Positions 7,828 to 17,228 are shown, numbered from the stretch's first letter. The stretch is 64,000 nt of DNA from Clostridium pasteurianum DSM 525 = ATCC 6013 (GCF_000807255.1 NZ_CP009268.1:3254384-3318383); one strand, 5' to 3'. The notes: a model not told the origin generated them from the letters alone. Numbers and translations are program-made.

Positions 7828-8886
7828 CTAAAATAAGGACAATTGCTCAATTTTCTTTTCTTTAAAGGATGAAATTGATATTCCAATTAATCTTATTTTT
7901 TCTTCTAGTTTTAACTTTTCTAAAATGCTACAGGCTTCCCTGTATATATCTTCTTCACTATTTATGTAATACGTTAAAGTTTTGCTTTTAGTATGATTAA
8001 TAAAAGATGCAGTCCTTATTTTTATGGTAATATTTTTCCCACTTAGATTCTTATTTTTCATAATATTTGCAATAGAACTAGCAAAACTTTTAATATATGG
8101 TTTTATATCTTCCTCATCATCAGTATCGTTAATCAAGGTAGTTTCTTTTCCGATAGATTTTCTTTCTCTAAGAATTTTAACTTCCCTATTATCAATTCCT
8201 CGTATTCTATCGTATATTTCAGGTCCAAATTTTCCAAATAAATCCACCAAAAAATTTACTGAAAGCTTATATAATTCTTCTACAGTGAAGATACCAATAT
8301 TATTAAGCTTTTTTACAGATTTTTTTCCTAAACCATGAACTTTATCTATGGATAGAGGAAATAGGATCTTTGGGACATCACTTTTTTTTATTATTTTAAG
8401 ACCATTAGGTTTGTTCCAATCCGAAGCTAATTTGGCTAAAAACTTATTATAGGATAATCCTATAGAAATGTTGAGTCCAGTTTCTTTTTTTATCCTATTT
8501 TTTATAAAGCTTGCTATGTATAGAGAATCTCTATTTACATGAGTTAGATCTAAATAGGCTTCATCTATACTTAATGGTTCTATAAGAGTGGTTATTTCAT
8601 TAAAAATATCAAATATTTTATTAGATATTTCCTTGTATCTTTCATATCTAACAGGAAGAAAAATTCCATTAGGACATTTAGCTTTAGCCATGTAAATAGG
8701 CATTGCACTTCTTACTCCAAAGGCTCTTGCTTCATAGGAACAAGTAGCAACCACACCTCTCTCAGACATACCTCCAACTATTACAGGCTTCCCTCTAAGA
8801 CTTCTATTATCTATTACTTCAACAGATGCAAAAAAAGCATCCATATCCACATGCATTATAACTTTATCCACTGAAATTTCCTCCAT
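7828..8886 (-). CDS. dinB: DNA polymerase IV (Y family)
   Basis: A 352-aa translesion polymerase. Catalytic carboxylates are present in HVDMDAFFASVE (about residues 12-23) and LSIDEAYLD (about 104-112). A helix-hairpin-helix region (VHGLGKKSVKKL) and a little-finger domain follow. The C-terminus QLSLF is a textbook beta-clamp binding motif. RBS AGGAAA is modest. It is monocistronic and divergent from the TPR gene. Confidence 0.93.
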   Translation of the reverse strand: MEEISVDKVIMHVDMDAFFASVEVIDNRSLRGKPVIVGGMSERGVVATCSYEARAFGVRSAMPIYMAKAKCPNGIFLPVRYERYKEISNKIFDIFNEITTLIEPLSIDEAYLDLTHVNRDSLYIASFIKNRIKKETGLNISIGLSYNKFLAKLASDWNKPNGLKIIKKSDVPKILFPLSIDKVHGLGKKSVKKLNNIGIFTVEELYKLSVNFLVDLFGKFGPEIYDRIRGIDNREVKILRERKSIGKETTLINDTDDEEDIKPYIKSFASSIANIMKNKNLSGKNITIKIRTASFINHTKSKTLTYYINSEEDIYREACSILEKLKLEEKIRLIGISISSFKEKKIEQLSLF

Positions 8887-9098
8887 TAGAACTTTATATA
8901 GCCAATTCTATAAACAGAATATCAAACATATGTTCCTCTGTCAAATTGTTTTGTAATTTAGACTTTATAATAATTTCTGGATTATCTACTCAATGGAAGT
9001 TATAATTAATGTATTGACTTTCTGTCTCTAAATTATAATTGACAATTATAATACAATTAAGAAAACTAGACAATAATTTCTATAGAAAGAGTGTATTT

Positions 9099-10043
9099 AT
9101 GAAGGATGATATACAAATCAACAAATATTTAGAAAAGGCAGAGGAGGCTTTTGAAGAAAATAAATTAATTAAATCATTAGATTTATATAATAAAGTTTAT
9201 GAACTTTCAAGTGGTAAAAATTTGGATGCAATAATTAATTTAGCTTTAATATATGACTCTTTGGGAAAATCAGATAAAGCTAAAGATTATTATAAAGAAG
9301 CTTTAAGTATAGATGACTATGAAGAAAGGGCTTACTATGGTTTAGCTACAATATATGATGAAGAAGGAAAATATGAAGAAGCTATAATATTGTACAATAA
9401 AGCTATTTACATAAATCCAAATTATCATAAAGCTTATTTTTTCTTAGCAAATGCTTATGATGTATCTGGTAAAAAAGATCTTGCAATAGAAACTTATAAA
9501 AAACTGTTAAGTTTGAATCCTATGGATTTTTGGGCAAACCTAAATCTAGGATGTATTTATGAGGAACAAAATCAAAATGATCTTGCATATAAAATATTTT
9601 CAAAAGCTTTAAAAATAAATCCAAATAATCATCTAGCTTTGTTCAATATGGGAGTAATTTATTATAAGTTTAATATGATAAAAAAATCCATTAATTTTTA
9701 TGAGAGATCAATTGAAAAAGATGGAAGTTATGAATACAGTTATTTGAATTTAGCAGTAATTTATAAATATAAGGATACCAAAAAAGGCATAAAAATTTTA
9801 TCCAATGGTATTAATAATTGTAGTGAAGTATATTTTTTATATTATAACAGAAGTTGTTTTTATGCTCTAATTAATGAAGAAAATAAGGCCTGTGAAGATA
9901 TAATTATAGCTTTAAAATTATATCCACAGTTTTTAAAATATGTTTTAGAAGACGAAGAATTGGGAAAGGTAAGAAACTTACATTTATTTAAGGAATTTGT
10001 GGATAAAAGCAGGTTAGGAGAAAACCGTCCTTTTAACGCTTAA
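9099..10043 (+). CDS. Tetratricopeptide repeat protein
   Basis: About 314 aa, nearly all TPR units of 34 residues (for example AYYGLATIYDEEGKYEEAI, AYFFLANAYDVSGKKDLAI, ANLNLGCIYEEQNQNDLAY). No signal peptide or membrane segment is seen, so it is a cytosolic scaffold of unknown partner. The ATG at 9099 is chosen because the 20 residues of in-frame sequence upstream have no repeat character and overlap a promoter-like AT-rich stretch. Its stop overlaps the convergent histidine kinase gene by 11 nt. Confidence 0.8.
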   Translation: MKDDIQINKYLEKAEEAFEENKLIKSLDLYNKVYELSSGKNLDAIINLALIYDSLGKSDKAKDYYKEALSIDDYEERAYYGLATIYDEEGKYEEAIILYNKAIYINPNYHKAYFFLANAYDVSGKKDLAIETYKKLLSLNPMDFWANLNLGCIYEEQNQNDLAYKIFSKALKINPNNHLALFNMGVIYYKFNMIKKSINFYERSIEKDGSYEYSYLNLAVIYKYKDTKKGIKILSNGINNCSEVYFLYYNRSCFYALINEENKACEDIIIALKLYPQFLKYVLEDEELGKVRNLHLFKEFVDKSRLGENRPFNA

Positions 10044-10935
10044 ATGACAGCATAAATGTTAAAGTATTGTTCTGATAATCTGCATTTATGGTGCTTAGTT
10101 GTAATTCCATCAGCTCTTTTGCAATGGCCAAACCCAAACCCGAAGAGTGCTTAGAACGATTAACATCAGCTTTATATGTACGGTTAAAAAGTTGTACTAC
10201 ATCTTTCTCTGTTAAAGATTCAGAATCATTACTAATGCTGATAGTAACATATTCATCTGTTACCCCTAATTCAACTTTGCAGTATGATTTAGCATAGCGT
10301 ATTATATTTTGGAATAAATTCAGCAATACTCGATTTGTAATTTTTTCATCAAGCAGCACTAATGGAACTTTTTCATCAAGGTCCAACTGTAACGAGATGC
10401 CTTCATCTTCAAAATCTTTATAAAACAGTAATAAACTATCACACAATAACTGATATAACGAGTGTGGGTTTAACTCAACTGGATACTCTTCTGCATCAAT
10501 TAAAGACAAATCATATAATGAATCTACCAGATTGTTTAAGCTTTCCAATTTATATCGGACAATCTCTAAATATTTTTCTTTATCTTCCGTGGATAATTTC
10601 AAATGTAAAACTATGTCAGTATATCCCATAATGGAAGTTAGCGGTGTCCTCAAGTCATGAGAAAAGTTAGCTAAGGCTTCTTTGTACTGCTGCTTTTCTT
10701 TAGTATTTTGCAATTGTAATGCCTTATAAGAATCAACTAAATGATTAATTCCAGCAGCTAACTTTTCCGTTGTTTTATCAGGAGTAACCACAGTAATTTG
10801 TTGATTGCTTTCAGAAATTAATTTATTTAATTTGTTAATTTCTGTAGTTAACGCATCAATATTTATTTTAGTAAAATAATATTTTATCAAACAGAGGATA
10901 GTTACAACTGCTAGTATACAAACAATATAAATCAT
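10033..10935 (-). CDS. Sensor histidine kinase of a BcrAB-type exporter locus
   Basis: A 300-aa membrane kinase with one N-terminal transmembrane helix (IYIVCILAVVTILCLI) and no extracellular domain, then a coiled linker. The H-box is NFSHDLRTPLTSI (about residues 91-103) and the G-box is SSGLGLAIAKEL near the C-terminus. Such short-sensor kinases typically respond to peptide antibiotics through the cognate ABC transporter. It is the last gene of the set response regulator, ATPase, permease, kinase, but is separated from the permease by a structured 170-nt gap. Confidence 0.85.
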   Translation of the reverse strand: MIYIVCILAVVTILCLIKYYFTKINIDALTTEINKLNKLISESNQQITVVTPDKTTEKLAAGINHLVDSYKALQLQNTKEKQQYKEALANFSHDLRTPLTSIMGYTDIVLHLKLSTEDKEKYLEIVRYKLESLNNLVDSLYDLSLIDAEEYPVELNPHSLYQLLCDSLLLFYKDFEDEGISLQLDLDEKVPLVLLDEKITNRVLLNLFQNIIRYAKSYCKVELGVTDEYVTISISNDSESLTEKDVVQLFNRTYKADVNRSKHSSGLGLAIAKELMELQLSTINADYQNNTLTFMLSFKR

Positions 10936-10962
10936 AACTTTCCTCCTTTCTTTAGGCTAAGG

Positions 10963-11095
10963 CATATTCAAATAAATAACTAGTCAGTATACTAGCCTAT
11001 TTTGAATCCTACTGCGTCAGCAGAACCCTCAGATAGCTCACTATCCTCGGAACCTGCTTCCTTGTTGGATTCAAAATATTCGTCGCATCTTTGAC
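10963..11095. repeat. Structured non-coding element between exporter permease and kinase
   Basis: An outer dyad TTTTGAATCC/GGATTCAAAA (about 11009-11018 with 11071-11080 on the plus strand) encloses a GATAG/CTATC hairpin and GC-richer sequence that stands out from the AT-rich surroundings. No reading frame of note lies across it. It could be a MITE-like insertion or a structured RNA. No second copy is present in this window. Confidence 0.45.
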
Positions 11096-11108
11096 TTATT
11101 ATTTATTT

Positions 11109-11864
11109 TCACATGCCTAAATCCTTTTTTTTGAAAGTTGCTTGCCCAATAATCAAGCTGATAAAAATAATTATTAATCCGAGCACCCAGCACTTAATGT
11201 CAAAATGAGCATTATTGGACATATAATCAACTAAATTATTATTAAATAGCATACCCGGTGTCCATTTAGATATGCTTTTTAAGGTACTAACTCTGCCAGC
11301 TAAAGTATTAATTAAACTACCTAAAATGTGATAAATAAACAATAAAATAAGCAAGTTTAAAACTTCTGAAACACCATTAATACTCAGAACATAGGCTAAA
11401 ATAAAACCAGAAGCAACAATGGGTAATACATTACTAAAAGAAATTAAAAATTCACTAAAAGTTGAATTATTGATCAAATCAAAAATCACATTACCACTTA
11501 AAGCAATAGCTAATAAAGCAATAGCAGCCATAACACCTATCCCCAAGAATAAAGTCACCAATTTTGACCAGAATATAGCTTGGCGAGAATAGCCGAAGGA
11601 AACCGTTGCACACATTTTTGACTGACTTTTTCTTGTCAATATTAAAATTACCAATAAGCAGAGAATAATAATTAAAGTAGTCATACCGAGTACATTACTA
11701 TAATAGAACATCCTTGTTCCATACCGAAAAGTTGGTTCTTTAAATCTAAAATACTGTAATACTCCCGCAGCAGCTATTACAAGAAAAGTAATCACTGCAA
11801 TTAATCCGTAGTACAGCTTTGAATGTATTAAACGGTATACTTCACTTCTAATGAGATTCAACAT
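11109..11864 (-). CDS. ABC-2 type permease (BcrB/lantibiotic immunity-like)
   Basis: A 251-aa integral membrane protein with about six hydrophobic segments, beginning MLNLIRSEVYRLIHSKLYYG, the usual N-terminus of bacitracin/lantibiotic ABC-2 permeases. It overlaps the ATPase gene by 17 nt and is therefore translationally coupled. With the ATPase it should expel a peptide antibiotic or similar amphiphile. Substrate unknown. Confidence 0.82.
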   Translation of the reverse strand: MLNLIRSEVYRLIHSKLYYGLIAVITFLVIAAAGVLQYFRFKEPTFRYGTRMFYYSNVLGMTTLIIILCLLVILILTRKSQSKMCATVSFGYSRQAIFWSKLVTLFLGIGVMAAIALLAIALSGNVIFDLINNSTFSEFLISFSNVLPIVASGFILAYVLSINGVSEVLNLLILLFIYHILGSLINTLAGRVSTLKSISKWTPGMLFNNNLVDYMSNNAHFDIKCWVLGLIIIFISLIIGQATFKKKDLGM

Positions 11865-12774
11865 TATTATTGCCTCCTACCAAACCTAAGAAATATTCTT
11901 CTAAGTTCTTACTTTTAACTGTCATTTCTAAAATATCTACATTACCTTCATTTAAAAGCCGATTAATTTTTTGCCGGTCCGCAATATAATTGTAAATCTC
12001 CAATTGTTGACTGGCTAAAACTTTATAGTTGATATCTACAAAATTATTTTCTAGTATAAAGCAAGCTTTCTTAGCATCATTTACACGAAGGAGTATAAAC
12101 TGTTGACTCATTCCCAATAATTTTTTGCGAGATAAATCTTGAATAACTTTACCTTTATTTAGAAAAACAAAACGTGTGGCGATGGATTGCAGCTCAGATA
12201 AAATGTGACTTGAAATTAAAATTGTAATTTGATGTTCTTGATTCAACTTAAGAAATAGTTGGCGCATTTCAACCATTCCTTCAACATCCAAACCATTGAT
12301 TGGCTCATCCAAAAGCAAAAAATCTGGAGAGGATAATAAAGCCAAAGCTAGTGATAACCTTTGTTTCATCCCCAATGAATATTCGGAAAATTTCTTTCGC
12401 TGATGTTCTGCAAGTCCTATCCTATTTAATACCTTTCCGATTATTGCTTTTTCAGGAATTCCCCGTTGCAAACGATAGTACTCTAAATTCTGTGCGGCAT
12501 TAAAGTTGTCAAAAAATACATTAGTTTCAATCATGACACCCATTCGTTCACGAGCATTATGTTTCCCATAGGGCTCACCAAACAAAGTAATCTCACCTTT
12601 TGTAGGAAATGTTTCTTCAGCAATCATCTTGAATAAGGTTGATTTACCGGCACCGTTTTTCCCAATAATGGCACATATTTCTCCTTGATATAGTTCAAGA
12701 TTAGTACTTTCTAAGGCAACTTGATGCTTATACCTTTTCTCTAAATTAGTTATTTTTAAAACTGGCGTTTTCAT
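11848..12774 (-). CDS. ABC transporter ATP-binding protein (BcrA-like)
   Basis: A 308-aa ATPase with Walker A IIGKNGAGKST (about residues 36-46), signature YSLGMKQRLSLA, Walker B FLLLDEPINGLD and H-loop ISSHI. A C-terminal extension of about 90 residues is typical of BcrA/NatA exporters. RBS AGGAGG lies 5-prime of the ATG. It is the first gene of the transporter pair, downstream of the response regulator. Confidence 0.88.
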   Translation of the reverse strand: MKTPVLKITNLEKRYKHQVALESTNLELYQGEICAIIGKNGAGKSTLFKMIAEETFPTKGEITLFGEPYGKHNARERMGVMIETNVFFDNFNAAQNLEYYRLQRGIPEKAIIGKVLNRIGLAEHQRKKFSEYSLGMKQRLSLALALLSSPDFLLLDEPINGLDVEGMVEMRQLFLKLNQEHQITILISSHILSELQSIATRFVFLNKGKVIQDLSRKKLLGMSQQFILLRVNDAKKACFILENNFVDINYKVLASQQLEIYNYIADRQKINRLLNEGNVDILEMTVKSKNLEEYFLGLVGGNNNVESH

Positions 12775-12860
12775 ATTCAGTCCTCCTTTACACTTATTAG
12801 TTTACAAGCTATTTTTTAAGGACCTATAAGTAAATCATAAAGAAATCATAAAGATGATAT

Positions 12861-13535
12861 CTAAACTAATGAAAAGCCGATTCCCCAAATAGTTTTGATA
12901 TATTCTTCATCGGTAATAGCAGCAATTTTTTTACGAATATTGGAGACATGGACACTTATACTATTGTCATTTCCTTGGTAAACATCATTCCATAGCAGTT
13001 CATATAGTTTAGCTTTGGAAAATACTTGTTTGGGGCGTTTCAACATAATCCTCAAAATATCAAATTCAACATTGGTGAGATTTAATTCCGATTTTTGAAC
13101 CACTACCCTATGCTGACTTTCATCTAAAGTTAATTTTTTCCAAGTTAAATATTCCTCTCTTTGTTGTAAATAATTTTTACGTAGTTGAACTTCAATTCGT
13201 GCAGCAACTTCTTCATGAGCAAAAGGTTTAACCATATAATCATCTGCACCTAAACTTAGCAAATTAACTTTATCTTCAATCATACTTTTTGCAGAAATAA
13301 CAATAACCGGAATAAATGATTGTTTTCTAATCTCCTGCAGCAATTCTTCTCCGGTTAATCCCGGTAACATGATATCTAATAAAATTAGATTAAAAGATTG
13401 CTGTTGAAGTCTTAGTTGAGCTTCTGTACCAGAAAAACAGCAAGTGGCTTTGTATCCTTGTTCTTTGACAATTAATTCCAAGATTTTATTGATATCATTA
13501 TCGTCTTCTACAATCATTATTTCTACTTGTTTCAA
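12861..13535 (-). CDS. OmpR-family response regulator
   Basis: A receiver domain (acidic pocket EDDND, phospho-acceptor in LILLDIMLPG, Lys in MVKPFAHEE) is joined to a winged-helix DNA-binding domain (SISVHVSNIRKKI, IKTIWGIGFSL). The start is taken as TTG at 13535, preceded by GAGGTGAGG; the frame is open a further 22 codons but without a ribosome site. It probably controls the adjacent BcrAB-like exporter. An 86-nt gap separates it from the ATPase gene. Confidence 0.85.
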   Translation of the reverse strand: MKQVEIMIVEDDNDINKILELIVKEQGYKATCCFSGTEAQLRLQQQSFNLILLDIMLPGLTGEELLQEIRKQSFIPVIVISAKSMIEDKVNLLSLGADDYMVKPFAHEEVAARIEVQLRKNYLQQREEYLTWKKLTLDESQHRVVVQKSELNLTNVEFDILRIMLKRPKQVFSKAKLYELLWNDVYQGNDNSISVHVSNIRKKIAAITDEEYIKTIWGIGFSLV

Positions 13536-13601
13536 ATCCCTCACCTCTTTAAATACAGTTTTTCCTGATCCTATATCTAAAAGTACGTTATCAATACACA
13601 T

Positions 13602-13906
13602 TTATTACTGAAAGTTCAATTCTTCTACTTTTCTCTGAATGAGCTTCTATAGCTTAAAATAGAAGTCATTTATTAGATTTAATTAGTATAATTTTATCAT
13701 ATATTTTAATTTTTTAAATTAAATTTTAATAAAACAAAAGTAAGCTAGATCAACCTACTATAATTAAGTTTTTATTTAAAATAGTTTCAAAATAAATTTT
13801 CACCTGAATTAAGAACTTGCTTCAATAAAATGATTAGAAATACTCCTTAACTATTATAAATAAATATAATAAAAGCATCTGTTTTAGTATTAAAAAATTA
13901 TATCTT
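13602..13906. other. Intergenic region, no gene seen
   Basis: An AT-rich spacer between two two-component loci. The only structure noticed is a small hairpin, CTTCTAT with ATAGAAG around 13648-13668, which may end or attenuate transcription into the response regulator. No convincing reading frame with a ribosome site. Confidence 0.5.
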
Positions 13907-15136
13907 TTATATTAGAACAGTAAAACAAATGGATTTTTCATCCTCACTTTTTACTAAAATCTTTCCATGATGCATTTCTACAATTGACTTGGCAATTGAA
14001 AGTCCAATTCCATATCCTCCAGTTTCTCTAGATCTTGAAGAATCCACTCGATAAAATCTATCAAATAGTTTGTCTAAATTTCTTTTATCAATTTTATCTG
14101 TAGTATTGTATACTTCTATTTTTACTCCTTTTTTTACAGCAGATAAACAAATTTTTATGGTTCCCTCCTCATTAGAATATTTCATGGCATTATCAACAAG
14201 AGTAGACACAAGCTGACGTATACTGCCTTCATCTCCATGAAGTTTTAATTCATGCTGAATATCCATTATAAGTTTTTTGTTATTCTTTTCTGCAATGATT
14301 TCAAATGGAAATGCTGTTTCAATAACTGCATTACTTAAATCAAAATCAGAAAATTGCAGTTTTACATTATCTTCATTCATTTTAGAAAGCATCAAAAGAT
14401 TTTTTACAAGCTTATCAAGACGATTGGTCTGATTTCGAATACTTGTAATCCATTCATTTTTACCAGAAGTCATCTCAAGTACCTCTGCATTAGCTAAGAT
14501 AATTGCAAGTGGCGTCTTAATCTCATGCCCTGCATCTGTAATAAACTGCTTTTGCTTCTTTATACTTTCAATAATTGGTTTAATTGCTTTTTTGGAAAAA
14601 ATATATAAAAGTATAAATACAATGAAAAATGTAACTAATGCAACGCTACAGGAAATCACTAAGAATGAAACAACCTGCTGAATCTGAATTCTGCAATCTA
14701 CAAATATAAACATGTAACCATAGGGTTCATCTAATACAGCATATTTATAGGTACCTTCATATCCACTTTTTTTGCTACTACTCAATACTTTATTGGCATA
14801 TCCTATTGCATTATGCGAATTAACAGCAGCAATATGGGTTGTATCAGTTTCTATAACACTGCCATCTTTGTTAACCTTTATTATAAAATATCGTGTTTCA
14901 AACTGGGTTTCAGGATTCATTGCAAAGCCAAATCTGTACTCACTGCGTGACTCTATTCTATTTTCATACTTTGGAAACTTACCTTGATTTTGTGAAAGAA
15001 TATTAATAGCACCATTTACTTTGTGATCCATCTGATAAAGATTAACCATATTAATCGAACCAAGGAGAATAAATATAACTAAAGCCAGTGATCCCATTGT
15101 AATCATAATAAATCTTCTCTGTAATTTTTTAATCAT
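13907..15136 (-). CDS. Sensor histidine kinase
   Basis: About 409 aa. Two transmembrane helices (near residues 10-30 and 160-185) flank an extracellular sensor of about 120 residues. A HisKA domain (DAGHEIKTPLAII) and HATPase (DNAMKYS, GGYGIGLSIAKSI) follow. The ATG at 15136 is preferred because AAGGAG precedes it; an ATG eight codons earlier lacks a site. It lies 37 nt after the response regulator stop and belongs to a three-gene unit with the small alarmone synthetase. Confidence 0.87.
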   Translation of the reverse strand: MIKKLQRRFIMITMGSLALVIFILLGSINMVNLYQMDHKVNGAINILSQNQGKFPKYENRIESRSEYRFGFAMNPETQFETRYFIIKVNKDGSVIETDTTHIAAVNSHNAIGYANKVLSSSKKSGYEGTYKYAVLDEPYGYMFIFVDCRIQIQQVVSFLVISCSVALVTFFIVFILLYIFSKKAIKPIIESIKKQKQFITDAGHEIKTPLAIILANAEVLEMTSGKNEWITSIRNQTNRLDKLVKNLLMLSKMNEDNVKLQFSDFDLSNAVIETAFPFEIIAEKNNKKLIMDIQHELKLHGDEGSIRQLVSTLVDNAMKYSNEEGTIKICLSAVKKGVKIEVYNTTDKIDKRNLDKLFDRFYRVDSSRSRETGGYGIGLSIAKSIVEMHHGKILVKSEDEKSICFTVLI

Positions 15137-15173
15137 TTGCTTTTTCACTCCTTGTTCCATTGATATTTAAATG

Positions 15174-15845
15174 TTATTTTGCCTCTAATGTATATCCAAG
15201 ACCTCTTATTGCCTTAATTTTCACATTAGCATCTAAAGATTCCAGCTTTTTACGCAAATAAGATATGTATACCCATACCACATTCATTTCTGCTTCTGAA
15301 TCATATCCCCAAATTCGTTCCATAAACTGTTCCGCAGAAATCATACGTTTTGGATTATTCATTAACATCTCAAGCATCTGAAATTCCTTATTACCAAGTC
15401 TTAGTGATGATTTTTCATTTGATAGTTCATAGTTTTCTTTGTTAAGGTTGATATTGCCCATTTCAATTAAATTTGGTGTAAACTCAGACTTTCGTCTTGT
15501 AACAGCACGAATTCTGGCCAGCAGTTCCCCCATAGCAAAAGGCTTACTTAAGTAATCATCTGCCCCCTTATCTAATCCAACAATTCGATCTTCAATTTCA
15601 GCTTTTGCAGTAAGCATTAAAACCGGTACACAAACTCCTTTTTCTCTTAATTTTTCTAACACCTCAAGTCCGCTCATCTTAGGCATCATAATATCTAAAA
15701 TAAGTAAATCATAATTCTCACAAAATGCATAATTAAGTGCATCTTCCCCATCGTACACAGCATCCACTGAATAGTTATTATGTTTTAAAATGACAACCAA
15801 GGCATTTGACAATTCTTTTTCATCTTCTGCAAGTAAAATTCTCAT
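15174..15845 (-). CDS. OmpR-family response regulator linked to an alarmone synthetase
   Basis: A 223-aa regulator with receiver motifs LAEDEKE, LLILDIMMPK and LSKPFAMGE, then a winged helix (VVWVYISYLRKKLE, KAIRGLGYTL). The ATG at 15845 is chosen; a GTG at 15860 in the same frame is possible, since AGAGGTG stands there. Either start lies inside or at the very end of the upstream synthetase gene, so translation is coupled. The kinase follows directly. Confidence 0.87.
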   Translation of the reverse strand: MRILLAEDEKELSNALVVILKHNNYSVDAVYDGEDALNYAFCENYDLLILDIMMPKMSGLEVLEKLREKGVCVPVLMLTAKAEIEDRIVGLDKGADDYLSKPFAMGELLARIRAVTRRKSEFTPNLIEMGNINLNKENYELSNEKSSLRLGNKEFQMLEMLMNNPKRMISAEQFMERIWGYDSEAEMNVVWVYISYLRKKLESLDANVKIKAIRGLGYTLEAK

Positions 15846-16512
15846 CTGTATTTTCTTCACCTCTATATTCTATTTGTGTTATCATATCGTGAATGGTCTG
15901 AAAGTTCAAATCTGTTGAAGCAATTTCATCTGAACATCGTTTTAATTCACCAATAATCATCTTATCATTAGGAATATTTTTCTTATATTTTAACTGGTGT
16001 TCTAAACTTGCCCAGCAATCCATTGCAATGGTACGTATTTGAAGTTCACAGTATACTTTTTCAATTCGATTTTCTAAATGTATCGGAACTTGTAAAATCA
16101 TATGATAACTGCGATATCCATTAGGTTTGGGACTTTTAATATAATCCTTTTCTTTAACAACTTTAATATCCTTCTGGTTTCTCAGCATATTTGCAATCCA
16201 ATAAATATCATCTAAAAATGTACAAACAACACGAATTCCCGCTGCATCATGAATTTGGCCTAGAGCACTCTCCACAGTAACATGAAGATTTTTTCTTTTT
16301 AATTTTTCTTTTATACTTTTAGCTGATTTAATTCTTGCTTTATAATGTTCTATAGGATCTTCATATTGATTAATTGCTTTATATTTTCGAATAATATTTA
16401 GTCTTGAAATCACTTCAATAATTGCTCCTTCTAACAGCACATAAGCTTCCTTATAGAATTCCTGTTCTGGTGAAGGTGTTTCACATTTAATGTCATATTT
16501 AAACTGTTGCAT
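15820..16512 (-). CDS. Small alarmone synthetase (RelA/SpoT synthetase domain only)
   Basis: A 230-aa protein of the RelQ/YjbM class that makes (p)ppGpp from ATP and GDP/GTP, without hydrolase or regulatory domains. Family motifs are visible: AGIRVVCTFLDDIY, SPKPNGYRSYHMI (nucleotide contact) and CELQIRTIAMDCWASLEHQ (catalytic Glu-x-Gln). RBS GAGGAATAT is close to the ATG. It overlaps the next gene, a response regulator, by about 26 nt. An operon of alarmone synthetase, regulator and kinase couples stringent signalling to an envelope sensor; this linkage is the notable point. Confidence 0.88.
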   Translation of the reverse strand: MQQFKYDIKCETPSPEQEFYKEAYVLLEGAIIEVISRLNIIRKYKAINQYEDPIEHYKARIKSAKSIKEKLKRKNLHVTVESALGQIHDAAGIRVVCTFLDDIYWIANMLRNQKDIKVVKEKDYIKSPKPNGYRSYHMILQVPIHLENRIEKVYCELQIRTIAMDCWASLEHQLKYKKNIPNDKMIIGELKRCSDEIASTDLNFQTIHDMITQIEYRGEENTDENFTCRR

Positions 16513-16687
16513 AAGATATTCCTCCTCATCTGAATCATCACTCTTATCCCTTACTGTAAATATTATATACTTACAACCTTAAATAAGCCTTAAAATAATA
16601 TAATTAAACTAAATAAATATTTTCACATATATAATTATATTATTTTAAGACCTTATTACAAATTTTTCTTAACTTTTCCCATGATGA

Positions 16688-16754
16688 TATAATATTATCA
16701 ATTTAAAGTGGAGGAGCTGTTATTATGTTTAACAGCTATTATCCAAAAATTTAA
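16688..16754 (+). other. Possible 9-codon leader ORF with RBS-adjacent hairpin
   Basis: TATAAT at 16691-16696 is followed by GTGGAGGAGC and an ATG (16725) opening a 9-codon frame (MFNSYYPKI, stop at 16754). AGCTGTTA (16715-16722) pairs with TAACAGCT (16730-16737), placing the start codon in the loop. It could be a leader peptide or chance. No larger gene follows in frame. Confidence 0.3.
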
Positions 16755-16819
16755 GAAAGTAATTATATACGTTTTCTTAAACGGTTTCAACTGTTTATAC
16801 ACTATATTTACAAATTAGC

Positions 16820-16852
16820 TACAATATATTAATTATTTATTCATATATTGTA
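16820..16852. promoter_or_regulatory. 10-bp inverted repeat upstream of a small ORF
   Basis: TACAATATAT (16820-16829) and ATATATTGTA (16843-16852) form a perfect dyad with a 13-nt spacer about 85 nt before the small gene at 16938. It could be a repressor site or an mRNA hairpin. Confidence 0.35.
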
Positions 16853-16937
16853 ACGATTTCGGTGATTTTCTCCTTTGAATTTTTATTAAAAATAGAATAT
16901 TATAATAATATAAAAATTAATTAGGAGGAAATAATTT

Positions 16938-17105
16938 ATGAAAAAGTTATTTAAGCAGATATTTAATCTAGAAACTTTAAAGAGAACTCTGATATACAGT
17001 GCCTTCACTGAATCATACTCTTCATCTTGTTATTCAGTTTTGAATGGTATTATTAAAGATATGGATGCAGAAAAAGATGGTGAAAAAATACAAAAGATTG
17101 CATAA
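16938..17105 (+). CDS. Small protein of unknown function (55 aa)
   Basis: A good RBS (TTAGGAGGAA, 8 nt before the ATG) opens a 55-codon frame beginning MKKLFKQIFNLETLKRTLIY and ending GEKIQKIA. The N-terminal half is basic and amphipathic, the middle is Ser/Cys rich (ESYSSSCYS) and the C-terminal part is acidic and helical. No family is recognised. It could be a genuine small gene, or the intact start of a longer gene that was cut short; a terminator follows 65 nt later. It is the only plus-strand gene in this minus-strand stretch. Confidence 0.5.
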   Translation: MKKLFKQIFNLETLKRTLIYSAFTESYSSSCYSVLNGIIKDMDAEKDGEKIQKIA

Positions 17106-17170
17106 CTCTTATTTACATCACAATAATACTACTTGGAGAATAACAAATATGGATAGCAAACCAATGAACA

Positions 17171-17228
17171 AAGACAAGACTTTATGGTTTTTATTTATAA
17201 AAATTATGAAGTCTTGTCTTTATTATTT
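17171..17228 (+). terminator. Intrinsic terminator between convergent genes
   Basis: AAGACAAGACTT (17171-17182) pairs perfectly with AAGTCTTGTCTT (17209-17220), followed by TATTATTTATA on the plus strand. It ends the small plus-strand gene and may also serve the convergent HD gene. Confidence 0.7.
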
